Below, one piece after another: positions 15,001-30,000 of a stretch of DNA of 64,000 nucleotides. Both the position numbers and the translations under genes were made by a program. Numbering within the stretch: position 1 is the stretch's first letter; every line of letters starts with the position of its first letter. Location of the stretch: positions 186,001-250,000 of the forward strand of contig CBDHFN010000003.1 of the NCBI GenBank assembly GCA_965262605.1. Direction: 5' to 3'. Source of the stretch: CBDHFN01 sp965262605. Its GTDB lineage: Bacteria > Pseudomonadota > Alphaproteobacteria > JASGCL01. The notes beneath the pieces were generated by a model. It did no database searches and was not told the DNA's origin. It saw only the letters and a list, made by a program, of their open reading frames with translations.

Positions 15001-18000
15001 GCTTTGCGCAAATGGCGTGAATCTTAAATTTGCTACTTGACTCTCACTTATCGTCCATACCGAACCTACGGCTATTCCTGCGCTAAATGATCCATTCGTA
15101 AAGCCCGTGATTAATACCGTTAAACTCTCCGAACTATCGGTATCTTTACGGCTTGCCACTAATTCTACCGCGACCGATATATCCTCGCTTGTCGCTATAT
15201 CCGCTATCGCAAAACTTGCCGTGTCCGCTACCGCCTTGATATTTAAATTTAAGTTTCTTGAAATTAAGGCTGTTGAGCTATTTTCCGATTCCTTGGAAAT
15301 TAAAGTGATGATTAGCGAATAATCTTCGTCCGAATGGGCAAATGGTGTTAAAAATAATCCCGATAATTGTGCCCGTGTTAGCGAGTAATTATTATTATCA
15401 TTGGAAAATTTACCAAAATTTAGTTTTGCATTGCCCGTGCCGCTGATAATTACCGATAACGATTCGGAATTATCCGCAAAATCGGTTAATGAAGCATAAA
15501 TACTTAACGAAATCACCGCATCTTCTGAAGAAATTTGGGGATCAGTTACATTGATTGATGCTGTATCCGCCACGGCAATAACTTCAATTTTTAATGAACT
15601 TGAAGTTAATTCGGTTTTATTGGTGGCTTTTTCCACATTTTGCACGGTTATTTTTAAGGTAATATCCCTGTCTGAATTAAAGGCGGGCGTGTATAATAAC
15701 CCCGAAAGATCGGTATAAGCCACCGTCCAAATTGAACCAACGGCACTTCCTGCGTTAAAGCTGCCGCCAACAAAGCCCGTGAAATAAACAAACTGAATGG
15801 TTTCTGAACCATCATTATCAATTTGGGAAATATTGATGCTTATCACGCCCGAATTATCTTCAAGCACCGATATATTATTGGGCGCCAAAGCAACTTGGTC
15901 GGTAACTGGCGTAATTTGCATTAACAGATCTTTTTCAATAACCGCCGTTAAGCCAGTTTGGTTTTCGGTTGAAACCGCTTTAAGATGTAAGGTCACATCG
16001 CCGCTGTCGTTCGGCACGGGTAAATATTTCAAGCCTTGATTAATTTGCGTAAGGCTTAGCGTATAATTTGCCGACGGCGATTGTTCAAAACCGCCAATAT
16101 ATATTCTGCCCGTTAATGGCACATTCGTTATCACAATATATAACGATTCCGAACCATCAGTATCATATAACGAAGCCGCAATATTTAGCGTTAATAAATT
16201 ATCTTCTGAGGCGAATGAATCGGCGGCAAGCAGAGTTGCGGTATCAGTAATTGGGTTGACTACGACATTCATTACGCGTGAGACAACCACCACATTCGTG
16301 GCTTCGCTTGATTTTTCCTTGGCAATTGCTGAAATAGTCAGACTGAAACTGCCACCGAAGTTCAATATAGGCGTTAGGCGAATCGCATGCCATTGTTCAT
16401 TGGTTAAAGTCCAAACGGAATTTGAACCAGCCCCGAAATTAAATGTCGTGCCCGTTGCAAAACCCCTTAATATCACCTTGTCAATCGTTTCTGAAGCATC
16501 AGCATCCAATGCCGAAGCAAATATGCTTAATCTTATGCCCGTATCTTCATTGCCCATGGCGTTATCAACCGTCAAAGTTGGCGTGCCCGTTATGGGTTTA
16601 ACATCGTAAATTAAAGTTTGTAATCTGGTGGCTAATTGCTTGGCATCATTGGATTCTTGGGATAATACCGTGATTTTTAGAGTAATATCATCACCGACAT
16701 CCTTACCGGGTGTTAAGATTAACCCTGAAATATTTTTACCATCAATGGTCCATTTAGTGCCAGATGGGTCGGGGGTGCCAATATTAAATTGCGCACTGCT
16801 TGGCACGCCGTCAATGATAATCCATTGCGATTGCGAACCATCAATATCCGTTAATGAAAAACCAAGCCCCAAATTAAGCGGTGTATTTTCAAGATAATTT
16901 AAATCATTAGATTGTAAGCTTACAGCTAAGGCTTCAAACATGCCGTTTTTCTCAGAATCCGAAATCAACCTATCCCAAAGGGCAAAATTTGCCAAATATC
17001 CCTTGAAATTATTATTAATAACTCCGCCACCTGAAACTGCGGGTTCGGTAAAGTTAACGCCACCACCCAAGAATATGCCATCACCCATTAGTAATGATTC
17101 TGGTTGATTTATCATTAATTTTGTTAAGCCATTAAATGTAATGCTGACTTTGGCGTTTGCGTTGGTATTTTCATCATCTACAAAAATATTATAATCGCTA
17201 TTGGCTAAAATTCTGCCGATACGATTAATGCCAATCGTAGTGCCATTGCTGCGTTGAATGAATTTTAAATCGCCATTGACTAAATATACGCCATAACCGC
17301 TGGCATTACTGCCTTGCCAATATAAAACCTGACCTGATTTAATATCATCGCCCGTGGTAAATGTCACCATCGTGGTATGTTTTAAACCAATGGCAGTATA
17401 TGGTGTGGTTGGCAAGGATAAAAATTGCCCGTCTAAATTGACGCCGATGCTATTATTATTTGCCGCGCTTGAATCGCCGATTACGCCGCGCACCGCGTCA
17501 AATCGCACGCCAAAATTCGCATCATTTACCCTGAAATTCGCATTACCAATTAAATCTTTCCAATAATCTTGACCTGTTTCGGCGTTGCTGGTGGAGTTAT
17601 TATCCACATCACGCGAATCAAGGTAAATTTTCAAATTCGCATAAGCCGGGCTTGCGGGTTGGTTGGGTCCTGCAATCACATAGGGGTTTAAGGCGGGCGT
17701 ATCCACAACGGCACGCATAATTAAATTAAGCGAGCTTGTGTTTATTTCACTGCGAATAATGCCCGAATCTGGGTCAGTTTCGCGCGATTGCGCCGTAATA
17801 GAGAGGGTATAATCAATGTCTGATTGTTTGGTTGGCGTTAAATATAAATTCGCCAATTGATCCGATTGCAAAGTATAAACTAAGGCATTATTCATCATGC
17901 CCGACACGCCTTGGCTTAAAATTGTGCCGGTTTGCAAGTTGCTGATAATAATGGAATAAATAGTTTCGGTATTATCTTGGGTTTTAACAAAAATTGATAA

Positions 18001-21000
18001 TTTAATCGCGACATCTTCACTGGTGGAAAGGCTTGAAGGCGCGGTAAATGTTGGCGTATCGGCAACGGCAGCTACGATAATATTTTGTATCACCGATGTT
18101 AATTTGCTAATTTGCGAATTTGCTGGCGCGGATTGATCTGATTCAATGGTTAAGCCATAAATGGTTAATTTCACATCGTTGCTATCATTCATGCTTGGCG
18201 AATATCGTAAACCCGCAATTTGCGCTGGGGTAATTGTCCATTTGCCCGCACCATCATTCGTGCCTTGGCTAAAGCTTGCGCCTAATGGGGCTTGAATATA
18301 TACTAATTTTATTGATTCGCTTACATCAAACACGCCGACTTTAATGGAAATTTCAACGGATTTATCCTCAGAAGTAGCAACGGAATCAAGCGAAATTGAA
18401 GCCGTTCCAGCGACTGGACGCAATATAACATTTAGATTGGAAGAAATAACCGCCGTAGCTGCGCTCTCCGTATCCTTAGTAATTGCGGATATTTTTAAGG
18501 TAAAATCAACATCGGATTTAATCGTTGGCGTTAAATATAACGAGGATAATTGCGCGACTTCAAGCGTCCAAATACTGCCATTCGTGCTAAAACCTTGGGA
18601 TAATGATGCGCCCATCGGCACTTCACTGATAATAACCCATAAAGATTCTGAATTATCTTTATCAACGAATGAAGCAATAATGTTTAATTTTGTCGCGACA
18701 TTTTCGGAAATATCAATATTAGTGATAGTCAGGCTTGCCGTATCCGAAATTGCAGTGACATTGACGCGAATAGTGCCCGCAATTAAATTGGTCGGTGGCG
18801 TATAACCCTTATCCGAATCGGTGGTGAAAATGGTGAATTTCAAATCAAAATCGTCGCTGCTATGGGCAAAGGGCGTTAAGCGCAAGCCCGCCAATTGATT
18901 AATGCTGATAGTCCAATCAGAATTTGTGCCAATACCTGCACTAAATGATGCTTTATTTGTGTTGGTAAACACAATTTTAACAATGGATTCGGAATCATCA
19001 ATCACGCCAGCATTAATGGACAAGGCAACGGATATATCCTCAAATGTGCTAATATTATGCGCATCAAAGCTTGCTTGGTCGCTTACTGCTTTAACATCCA
19101 CAATTAAATTGCGGCTTATTAAGGCGGTTTCGCCATTTTCTTTTTCGGTGGTTAATGCGCTTACCACTAATTTTAGGGTATTTGCGCTGTGAATACCCGG
19201 CAAAATTGCCAAGCCGCTTATATTTTCTTGGGCAACCAGCCAAACACCATTACCTTTATTAACCGCATTATTATTTAATGTTGCCCCAGAAGCCAAACCA
19301 GAAATAATTAATTGCCACGATTCCGAATTATCCGTATCAACCGAACTGGCGATAATATTTAATAATATGCTTGTATCTTCGCTTGTTTCACCATTAACCA
19401 CGCTTAATGATGCCGTATTTGCAATGGCATTAATATTATATACTTCTGAAATTACCCGTAATGCCGTGGAGCCTGAATTAGATTCCTTGGTAAATACGCT
19501 GAATTTTAAGGTAACCGAATCGGCATAATATTTCGGTAATTGGAATTTAAGTGCCGAAATTTGTGCTTCGGTTACTTTCCAAGTGGTAATGCCGCCAATG
19601 ACATCCTTGATGCCTGCGCTGAAGCTTGTTGCTTGGGGTGATGCTTGAATTATCGCCCAAATTGATTCCGAATTATCCGTATCAACTTTGGCGAAACTAA
19701 TATTAACTTCAACGAATTGATCCTCATCATAGGCAAATTTTTCCGCCCCAAAATTATCCGAATTTACTTCATTTAAGCCATGGTATTCGGCGGCAGTCAA
19801 TTGTCTTGCCCAAACCCTTGCCGCACCCAATGAACCCTTAAATACATCGCCGACATCCAATAATGTTGTGCCGCCGCCGTCAACTAATTTAAAATCTTGC
19901 GCGGGTGTTGCGGTTGGGTCGGCGGGTCGTAAATGCCCCAATAAAATTGACGCATAGGAACTATCAACCGCGAGCGATGGCGCACTGCCGATATTGCCGC
20001 TACGAATATCGTCATTATTTAATACGGCGCGGTAATTATAGGTATTACCCGTATTTGATAAATTTACTATTAATGAATAATCGGTCTTGCCTGCAAGCAG
20101 CGGTGAAGCATTATTTAAAGCGATGGAAGTAGGCGTTGAATCAACCAAATTGACTAAAATTAATTTGCCATTTTCAATATATATAACAATACCATGGTTA
20201 TTATCGCCCTGATGATATAGTGTTTGCCGTGAATTTACATCGGAATCGGTTTTAAATACGATATTTATCGCTTGCTGATACGCATTATTTGCAGGCGTAT
20301 TGCCACCCGTGCCCGCAAAGAATGGATAAGCCGCACCATTATTTTGTATTTCAATAAATTTATCGGCACTAAATCCATTATAGCCATTACCATTATTGCC
20401 AACTGCGCCAGCCACTAAGCTTATGCCCGTTGCGCTGTTTAATCTTCTGATAATGCCATTGCTGTTTGTGCCCGAATCATCGCGCCAATTAGTGGTAATA
20501 TTTGCCCCAAATCCCGATGATGCCATGCTTAAATTCACCACTGAACCCGCTGGAACGCCATATGGTCTTGATTGCACGCTTGCCGTATCGGCGACGCCCT
20601 CAACTTGAATATTTATTTTCGTGACGGCAATCGCGGTATTGCTTATCTGGCTATTAATATCAGATTCGCTGACAATTGCCGATATAGTTAATGAATAAGA
20701 TTTATCGCTATGCGCCGAAGGGGTTAAATATAATCCAAGAATTTGGTCAGAGGTTAGCGTCCAATCAATTTGATTCGCGTTTGAAATACCCTTGCTTAAT
20801 TTCGCGCCCGTTTCTAACCCTTTGATAATAACGCTAATTATTGTTTCTGAAGGTTGTTCACCGCTTACGCCAATATTTAACGATAAAGCAATGGCTTTAT
20901 CTTCGGAGGTTAAAATATTATGGGCTTCTTTGAATGTTGCAGTATCGGCAACGCCTTGCACTTCAATTAAAATTGCCGTGGTGCGCGATGCTAATGAAGT

Positions 21001-24000
21001 AATATTTTGTTCCCTATCGGAATCACGCACTATCGTGGTGATTGACAAAGAAACATCGGCATTGGAATGGACAAAAGGCGTGAAATATAAGCCAGATAAT
21101 TGGTCAACTGAGAATGTCCAATTACTGCCGCTAAATCTTCCTTTGTTAAATGTGCCTGAATTGCCATCAATGCGGTTAACTATAATTGATTGAATAGTTT
21201 CTGAACCATCTAAATCACCCAAAGAAATATTGATGGAAATTGCAACGGCTTTATCTTCGCTTTGCGCGGTATTTTGGGCTTGAATATATGAAGGCGTATC
21301 GGCAACCGCCGCGATTTGAATATTTAGGTTTTGCGATTTAAGGGCGGTTGGTGCAGATTCCGTGTCCTTGGTGCTGATAGTAATTAAAATATTCGCATCG
21401 GTGCTGTCATTTTTATTAGGCGTAAATCTTAAACCCGCAAGTTGATTAGATTCCAGCGTCCAAATCGTGGCATTGCCTAAATTTTCGCCTTTATTAAGGC
21501 TTGCCCCCGAGGGTATCGCAATGAAAATTTTATTAATAGTTTCCGAATTATCCGTATCGGTTAAGCTGGCGATAATGGATAAATCTACGCCCGTATCCTC
21601 CGAAGTTTTGGTATTATCGGCTTTGGCAAAGGTTGCGGTATCGCTCACCGCTTGGACATTAATTTGAATCGTTTGCGATTTAACCGCGCTTAGCCCCGTT
21701 TTAATTTCCACCGAAACCGCGCTGATAATAATGCTGGATTCGCTATGGTCGTTTAATTTGGGTAAATAATAAATGCCTTGATTAAATTCGGTGCGGGTAA
21801 AGCTGTAATTTGTGGTTGGGTCAACCCCAATTATATTATTGCCAATCACTAATGATGCACCGCTTTGCAGCGTTGCGCCAGAAACCACAATAAATAAAGT
21901 TTCCGAATTATCTAAATCAGTTAAGCTGGTGTTAAAGCTAATTTTAATTTTCTTATCTTCAAAACCCGCAATATTATCCGCGCTAATCGTTGCCGTATCG
22001 GTTACCGCATCAATTACTAAATTAAATATGCGCGAAATTAATTCGGTATTATAAGCCTCGGGGGATAATTCGGTATTAAACGCCGTGACTATCAAGCTTA
22101 GCGTATTGCTGCTATGCGGGGCGGGTGTAAACATCGCGCTTACCCATTGATCTTTGGTAAATGTCCAAGCTGAGTCTGTGCCCGAACCGACATTAAATTT
22201 CCCCGATTGAATACCGCTGACTATCACTAAATTAATCGTTTCTGAACCATCATTATCAATATTGCTTGGGTGAATGCTAAACGCAACTTGAATATCTTCG
22301 GAGCCGTGCATATTATCAATTGTTAGCGTCGGCGTGTTCGTAACGGGTTGATAATCATAGGTTAACAAGCCCGTTAAGGTAACTAATTGTGCGGCTTTAT
22401 TGGTGCCCCGTTCGTCTTGGGTAGTCACGGAAATTGTTAAAGTAATATCATCACCCGAATATTTATAAGGCGTTAATCGTAAACCCACTAATTGGGCTTG
22501 CGTCATGACATAACTGCCGTGCGCTTCACGAAAGCCTACTGATAATTTCGCGTTTGCTGGCACACCAGCTATCACTACATCGTAAGTTTCCGAACCATCA
22601 GTATCAAACAGGCTGATATTAGTAACCACATCAATAATTTGCCCTTCACGGAAGCGTAAATCGCGTGATTCGTATAAATCTTGGTAATAATTAATAATAT
22701 CGGCGCGTTCCGATGAACTTATCACGCCATTATATACCGCAAAATCGCCAATTGCCCCCTTAAAGCCACCATTAACATTAATAATGCCTTCGTCATGTTG
22801 CACTTGAACGCCACCGCCCGCGCCAAATAATGAAAATCCTGAATCATATACAGCGGGCGAAGCACCGATAAATCCTGATTGCGATGAAGTTGACGCAACT
22901 GGTGAGCCATTAAGATTAAAATCAAGCTTGGTCGTTCCAGAAATTGAGGTATCATCAATTTGTAAAATATAATCTGATTTGCCCTTAATTCCCGATGGTG
23001 TTATGGGGAATGGATCCAATGCCAAGCCATCAGCAACCGCGGCAACCCATAATTTATTATTGTAAATATAAACCCTAAATCCATTTGTTTCGCCGCCAAT
23101 AGTCATTAAAATTTGGTTGCTTGTCGTATCCGTATCGGTTGTGAATACTAAGGTATAGGTTTTGGGGTTAAAATTCGCTAATTTTGACGAATCCGTGACG
23201 GGCGATAAGAAATAGCGATTATTACTAAATACGCCATATCCTGTATTCGCAACCCCGGAATCGCCAATCACTTGCTCTTTATACGAAGAACCAACAAGTT
23301 GCGTAGCAAAGCCAAAAACATTACTGCCGAAACTTGACCGCCAACGATTGAAATTTGCACCAGAAGATGAATTTACCACGCCATCACTATCCACATCATT
23401 GGCGGTTAAATGCAGTATAATATTATCGGGTAATTTTGGTTTCGCAAAAGTTAAAACGGCAGTATCTGTAACTGGGGTGATAGCAACCCTGATGCTTTGT
23501 ATAATATTAAATGTCGTATGCGCGCCAGTATCTTTATCGCTGTCAACGGTTACGGCTGTAATCGTTAGGCTAAGGGTTTTATCGCTGTTTTTATCGGGCG
23601 AATAATATAAATTCGCCAATTGATTTTCCCATACGGTCCAAATCGTGCCATTTTGCTCGCCTAAGTTTAATTTTCCGCTGGGCACGGTAATCATCACAAA
23701 TTGTATAGATTCGGTATTATCAATCACGCCAACTTTGATTGACAAACGCACGCCAATATCCTCAAAAGTGCTAAGCCCAGAAATAATGCCCCATGATGCT
23801 GATTCAGCAACCGCATTTATCACAAATTTTTGCGCAAAAGTCGTAATGCGGCTTAATTGTGAATTTAATGGTGCGGATATATCAGATTCCCTTGTAAGCA
23901 CTGAGAAAGTTAACGAAATATCATCAGCATCATGCAGGCTTGGCGTGAATAATAAACCAGAAATTTGCTCCGCCGTTAGCGTCCAATTGCCCGCATTATC

Positions 24001-27000
24001 ATGTTTGCCTTTATTGAATCTTGCGCCGCTTGGCACGCTGACAAATATCGCGGCGATGGTTTCAGACGCATCAATGGTGGAAATAACCAAGGAAACTGCC
24101 ATTTTGACATCTTCGCTGGTTACAAAATTATCCATGCTTAATGATGCAATATCGGCAACGGGACGCAAGACAACATTAATAAGCGTGCTTTGCACCGCAG
24201 TTGCAAGCGTATTGGAATCGCGGCTTATCACCGATAATTTAAAGGCAAAATCAACATCGCTGTGAATTTCTGGAATTAATTTCAAGCCACTTAATTTATT
24301 GACATTTAATGTCCAGAATGTTGTGGTATTGTTTGAAATATCGGTTAAAATTGTCGGCGCAATATCAACCAAACTGGTGTTAGGCGGCAAATCAGAAATA
24401 ATCACAAATTGCGATTCCGAACCATCAAAATCAATCAAAGATGTCATAATTGACAATAAAATAACATTATCCTCGGACGCTGTATAAGCTAAGGCTTTAT
24501 ATATTGTTGCCGTATCGCTGATGGCATCAATATTGATTTTAAACGAACTTGCCGTGGTGCGCGTGGGTGGTTGCACCACGCCATCATCAGAATCTTTAAC
24601 AAAGGCAGTATAAGAAATTGTATAATCAACATCGCTATGGGGTTTGGGCGTTAATAGCAACCCGGAAATTTGGTCATATGCAATTACCCAACCCGAAGCC
24701 GTATTTGTGCCCTTGCTAAGCGTTGCGCCAGATAGGTTTTGGAATAAAATCATGGTAATTGATTCGGTATCATCAATCACGCCGACATGAATGGAAACGG
24801 CAATTACAATATCTTCAGAAGTTGTGATATTTTCCGATGTAATGGACGCAGGGTCAGCAACGGCGCGCACATCAACAACCATCGTTTTTACCGATAATCT
24901 TGTTTCACCATTTTCCGTTTCGGTATTTAATGCCGAAATCGTCAGCGTCATATTTTTTGCGCTATGCACCCCGGGATTAATGGTAAGCCCCGATAATTGG
25001 TCATGGGCAACCACCCATGCGCTATTACCAAGTTTTGTGCCTTTGGACAGAGTCGCGCCCGAGACTAAACCATTAATAGTCAGAGTCATGGTTTCCGAAC
25101 CATCTTGGTCAATGAAGCTGGCAATAACATTTAATAATATGCTTTGGTCTTCGCTTAATTCAAGATTACTTACCGTCAAGCTTGCCGAATCGGCGATTGC
25201 ATAAATACTATAGCCTTGAATATTTATCCGTGACGAAGTATGCAGTGAAATTTTTTCTTGGGTAATGGTGGTAAATGTTAATAACACCGTGGCGGCGTAA
25301 TTGCTGGGCACCGTTAATTTCAACGCCGATAAATCTTCTTCACGCACTGTCCAAACGGAATTTTTAGTCGGATTTTGGCTGGCGGGTGCGCTAAATTTCG
25401 CGTTGGTTGGAAATGCCGTAATGACAACCCACGCTGATTCTGATGCGTCCCTATCAACCCTTGAAAAATTAACATCAACATTTAATACTTGTTCTTCGTC
25501 ATAACCAAAATACCCCAAACCATATGTCGTGCGATAAGCGTCAAATATGCCGCCCCTCTCGGCTTGATTTAATGCTTTATTCCAAGATTGCACTTGCGCA
25601 ATACTGCCTAAGAATGGCTTATTAGCTTGTAAATCAATGGTGCCAGAATTATCACCGATAACATTAAAGCCTGCGTTCATACCAATATTGATGGTGCTGC
25701 TTGGCGAACCCGTGTTAATGGCACCGACATTGCCTAAATCCACCGCGCTTTGCACTTGATCATTATTCAACCATATATCCGCATTTAATTTATTGCTGGC
25801 GGTAATGCTGACATTGGCAAGAATGCTTAATGGTCGGTTGGGCATAACGGCGGCAATATCAATTAACGCCCTAAATGCGCCATCATCATTAATTGCTAAT
25901 TTTAAGCGACCATTTTTAATATAAAGCACAAAGCCATTATTTTGCGTGCCTTCGCGATATATTGCTTGTTCGGTGGTTGTATCTGCGCCCGTTTGAATTA
26001 CCAAGGCAATGGCGCGATTGCCGCTTAATACCGATTTATACCCGCTTTGCGTGGTTGAAAAGAATCCCGAACTTGTAAATCCAGTATAGGCTGGTTGCTC
26101 AATGCCATTTGCGCCAATCGTAGTTTCGCCAACCGCGCCATTCACGCCAAGATTTGTGCCCGTAATTGTATTATTAATATTACCCGAATCAGCAAATATA
26201 TAATTCGTCAGCGCGCTATTATTGCTATTGGCTATTTCATTAAAGCTTGGTTTTGCGGTGAATCCCGCCGTATCTGCCACGCCGCTTACTTGCACCTTAA
26301 AATTAACCGCGCGAATATTCGTGGTTATTTCATTAGTATCTGGATCAGTTTCACGGCTTATTGCCGAAATAGTCAGGCTATAACTTAAATCACTATGCGC
26401 CGCGGGCGTTAATTGCAAGCCACTTAATTGGTCAAGCATTAATGTCCATTCCGTGCCACCCAATGCTGATATGCCCCTAGAAAGCGAAGCGGATGGCGGT
26501 GTGCCCTTAATTATAATGGCTTGAATAGTTTCCGTATCATCAATCACGCTTACCGAAATTGATAAGGTAACTGGCACATCTTCGGAGGTTATCTGCACTC
26601 TTGCCTCAGCAAAGGAGGCTTTGTCGGCAACGGCGTTAATATCAACCATCAAGTCCAGCGATTTGACATTCGTGGTATTTTGCGTTTTTGTCGTGCCTAA
26701 AATTGGGTTGAAATCTGTATCTGTATCGCGGGTAAAGGCAGTAATTTGCAATTTTATATTTTGTCCAGAATGCGAAAATGGCGTAATTTGTAGCCCTGAT
26801 AATTGGTTAAGCAATAATGTCCATTGCACCCCATCAAATTGCCCCTTGGAAAGAGTTGCTGATTCACCGCCATTTTGTTTAAATATAATATGGGTGATGG
26901 TCTCCGAACCATCAATATCGGCAATTCCAAAATTTACCGATATTGGCGTGGCAATATCTTCTTTAAAGCTTACATCTTTTACTTCAATAACACTTGCTGG

Positions 27001-30000
27001 GTCGGCAACGGCATCAAGCCTAATATTTAATGATTTATATGCCAGTGTTGTAATGGCGTTATCCGTGTCGCGTGATGATATAGTTATGCTAAGGGCAAAA
27101 TCGCGGGCGCTGTCTTTAAGTGGTGTATAAAATAAGCCATTTAATTGGAATAATTCCAAAGTCCATACACTGCCCGAAAAAATACCCGCCGAGAAAGACG
27201 AACCCAATGGCGCATTGCCGATATAAATTTTATCCACGGTTTCGGATTTATCTAAATCAATTAATGATGGCGATATGCTAATGGACATGGCGACATCTTC
27301 GGAACGAATGCGGTCGCTTACTTCAATTGTTGCCGTATCGGAAACGGCAAAAACATCAATACTTATCACGGTTGATTTCATTGCCGTGATAAAGGGATCA
27401 TTTAAGACGATATTATTAATTTCGCGCGAAATGCTGGTAATGGTTAAAAATTGCGTTGTGCTTGTATCTTTGGACGCTTTATAAAAAATACCAATATTAC
27501 TATCAAATTGACTTCGGCTAAACGAGAAGCTTAATTCCGATGCCGAACGATTTACCGCTAATTCAGAACCATTAAAGCTTATGAATGCGCCCGCGCCCAA
27601 TGAACCACCGCTAATGACGATGCTTATAGTTTCCGAACCATCGGCATAATCAAAAAGGCTTGTCGCAATTTGCAAGCGCACCGCAACATCTTCGCTGGTT
27701 GCTAAATTTTTGCCGCTTAGCGACGCCGTGTCGGCAACGGGATTGACAAAAATATTAATTTCGCTGCTAATGACTGCTGTTCCCGACCATGGTGCTTTTA
27801 TTTCTTGGGTAACCACGCTGACTTTAAGGCTAAAATCACCACCGAAATTTAAGGCTGGCAAGAATTGCAGTCCGCTTAATTGATTGGAAAATACCCGCCA
27901 GCTAGATGCGTTTATCGCTGTGCCGCTATTAAATGAGCTGTTTAAGGGGTAATTAGATATGACAATTTGGCTTACTGTTTCCGAACCATCTTTATCATTG
28001 GTAAAAGCATCAATGCTTAAACTTATCCAATTATCTTCGCGGTTGCTGCCATCATTGCGATCGCTCACATTAAGCGAACCCGTATCAACGGTCGGATTAA
28101 TCACATAAACTATACTATCCGTTAGGATTTTTGTTAATAAATTCGGGTCTTTTATCTCGGTCGTAATGGCGGTGATTCCCAAAGTAAATGTATCAGTATT
28201 ATTTTTGGCAACTTGCAAACGCAAGCCTGATAATTGCAACCTATCAAGTTCCCATAATACCCTGCCACCCAAAGCATCAATGGCTGACATTCTACCGCCA
28301 ACTAACGAAGAACCCGCCGGCGTGCCACTTATATATAGGCGCAATGTTTCTGTATTATCACCATCAAATAACGAAGTCGTGATATTAATATCAATCAAAT
28401 TATCTTCTTGGTTTAATATGCTATTGGCGGTGTAATCTTTGGCTAATAATTGGCGAATACCACTTCGTTCGGCGGGTGGTAATTCGCGATTCCAAATCGC
28501 CACATCGGCAATATTACCACGAAATGATTTTGCTGTTAAATTGGTGTTATCATCATCATTGGCGGTAATTATGCTTGATGTATTATAACCACCAATGGCG
28601 GTTAATAATGAAATATTGCCCGCCCCTGAATCATAAATATTGGCGGTTGCATCATTTATATTTAATACCGAAATACCATTGACTTCAAAATTTAATTTAA
28701 CACCGCCCGCGGGGGTTGATTTATCAACCCATACTAAATTGAGGGTTTGATTGGGGGCGATGTCTTGAATAACCTTATCGGCTAACTCTGTGCCGCTATA
28801 ATGAATTTTTAATTGGTTATTATTAATATATATGACATAACCAATAACCCCGCCCGCTGTTGATGCTGCGCCTTGGAAATATACAATTTGCGGGGCAATA
28901 ACATCATTGCTGGTTCTAAATAACATGCTGATAGTTTTTGCGGTATTAGTTGTGCTGCCGATATTTGTATCAAAACTGTTAGCGTTAGAGCTATTACGCA
29001 CGGAAATATAATTATTTGCGTCCGAATTGCTATTGTAAAGACTGGATAATGCAACACCATCAGCATCACCGACAAAAGATTTATTAAATTGCAAGCTTGC
29101 CGTGCCACTGCCCGTTTTTGGAACAATTCTTGTGGTGGTTAAACCATTTACGCTTGACCAAGCCGAAGTTGAAGTGCCACCGCTGGGCGAAATTGCAAAA
29201 GCCGACAAATGCAATAATGCCCCAGATGCTGTGAATGACACGGATTTACGAATATTCGTTTTCGCGACATTGACAACGGTACCTTCGCTTATATAAGTGC
29301 TTCTGTCATCACCGCCCGCAACCACGCCATCTACAATCGCATCCATGGTGATATTAATTTCTTGGGAAATTAATACGCTATTCGCGTTTTCAACATCTTT
29401 TGTATGCACTGTAAGAATAAATTTATAATCATCATCGGAATTTGCCACGGGAATATATTTTAAACCGCTTAAATCATTGGTTAATAATGTCCAATTATTA
29501 TCTTGTTCATTAAACATGCCTGCGCTTAAACTACCGCCCGCGGGCAAGCCCGAAATTACGACATATGCCGATTCGGAACCATCTCTATCTTGCAACGAAG
29601 CAAACATGCTTATATTAAGGGTATTATCCTCAGAGCCTTTGAAATTACTGGAAATTAATGTCGCCGTATCCGTGATGGCTTGCACATTAATGGTCATGGT
29701 TTTGCTTATCGCCGCAGTTATGGCATTAAGCGTGTCTTTGGTAAATGTAATAACCGTGATTTGCGGGTCTTCGTGGCGATTAATGCCCGGTGTAAATTTC
29801 AAGCTGGATAAATCGCTGGCTAAAATTGTCCATTGCGAAGCATTAAAGCCAATGTTAGGTCCAAATGAACCGCCATATATATTCGCCGATTGAATTAAGA
29901 TATATGATATTGTTTCGGATTTATCCTTATCGGTTAAGCCCGTTTCAATACTTATTGCGACTGCTTTATCTTCGTTAGTATTCGCAGCATTTAATTTTAA

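Noticed and set aside
1553..15297. Tandem repeats as a CRISPR array
   Set aside because: Units are over 1 kb, directly adjoining, in frame and without unique spacers.
459..29126. Short minus-strand open frames inside the giant gene (e.g. 459-641, 6,822-7,097, 28,809-29,126)
   Set aside because: They are in another frame from the giant gene and have low-complexity translations.
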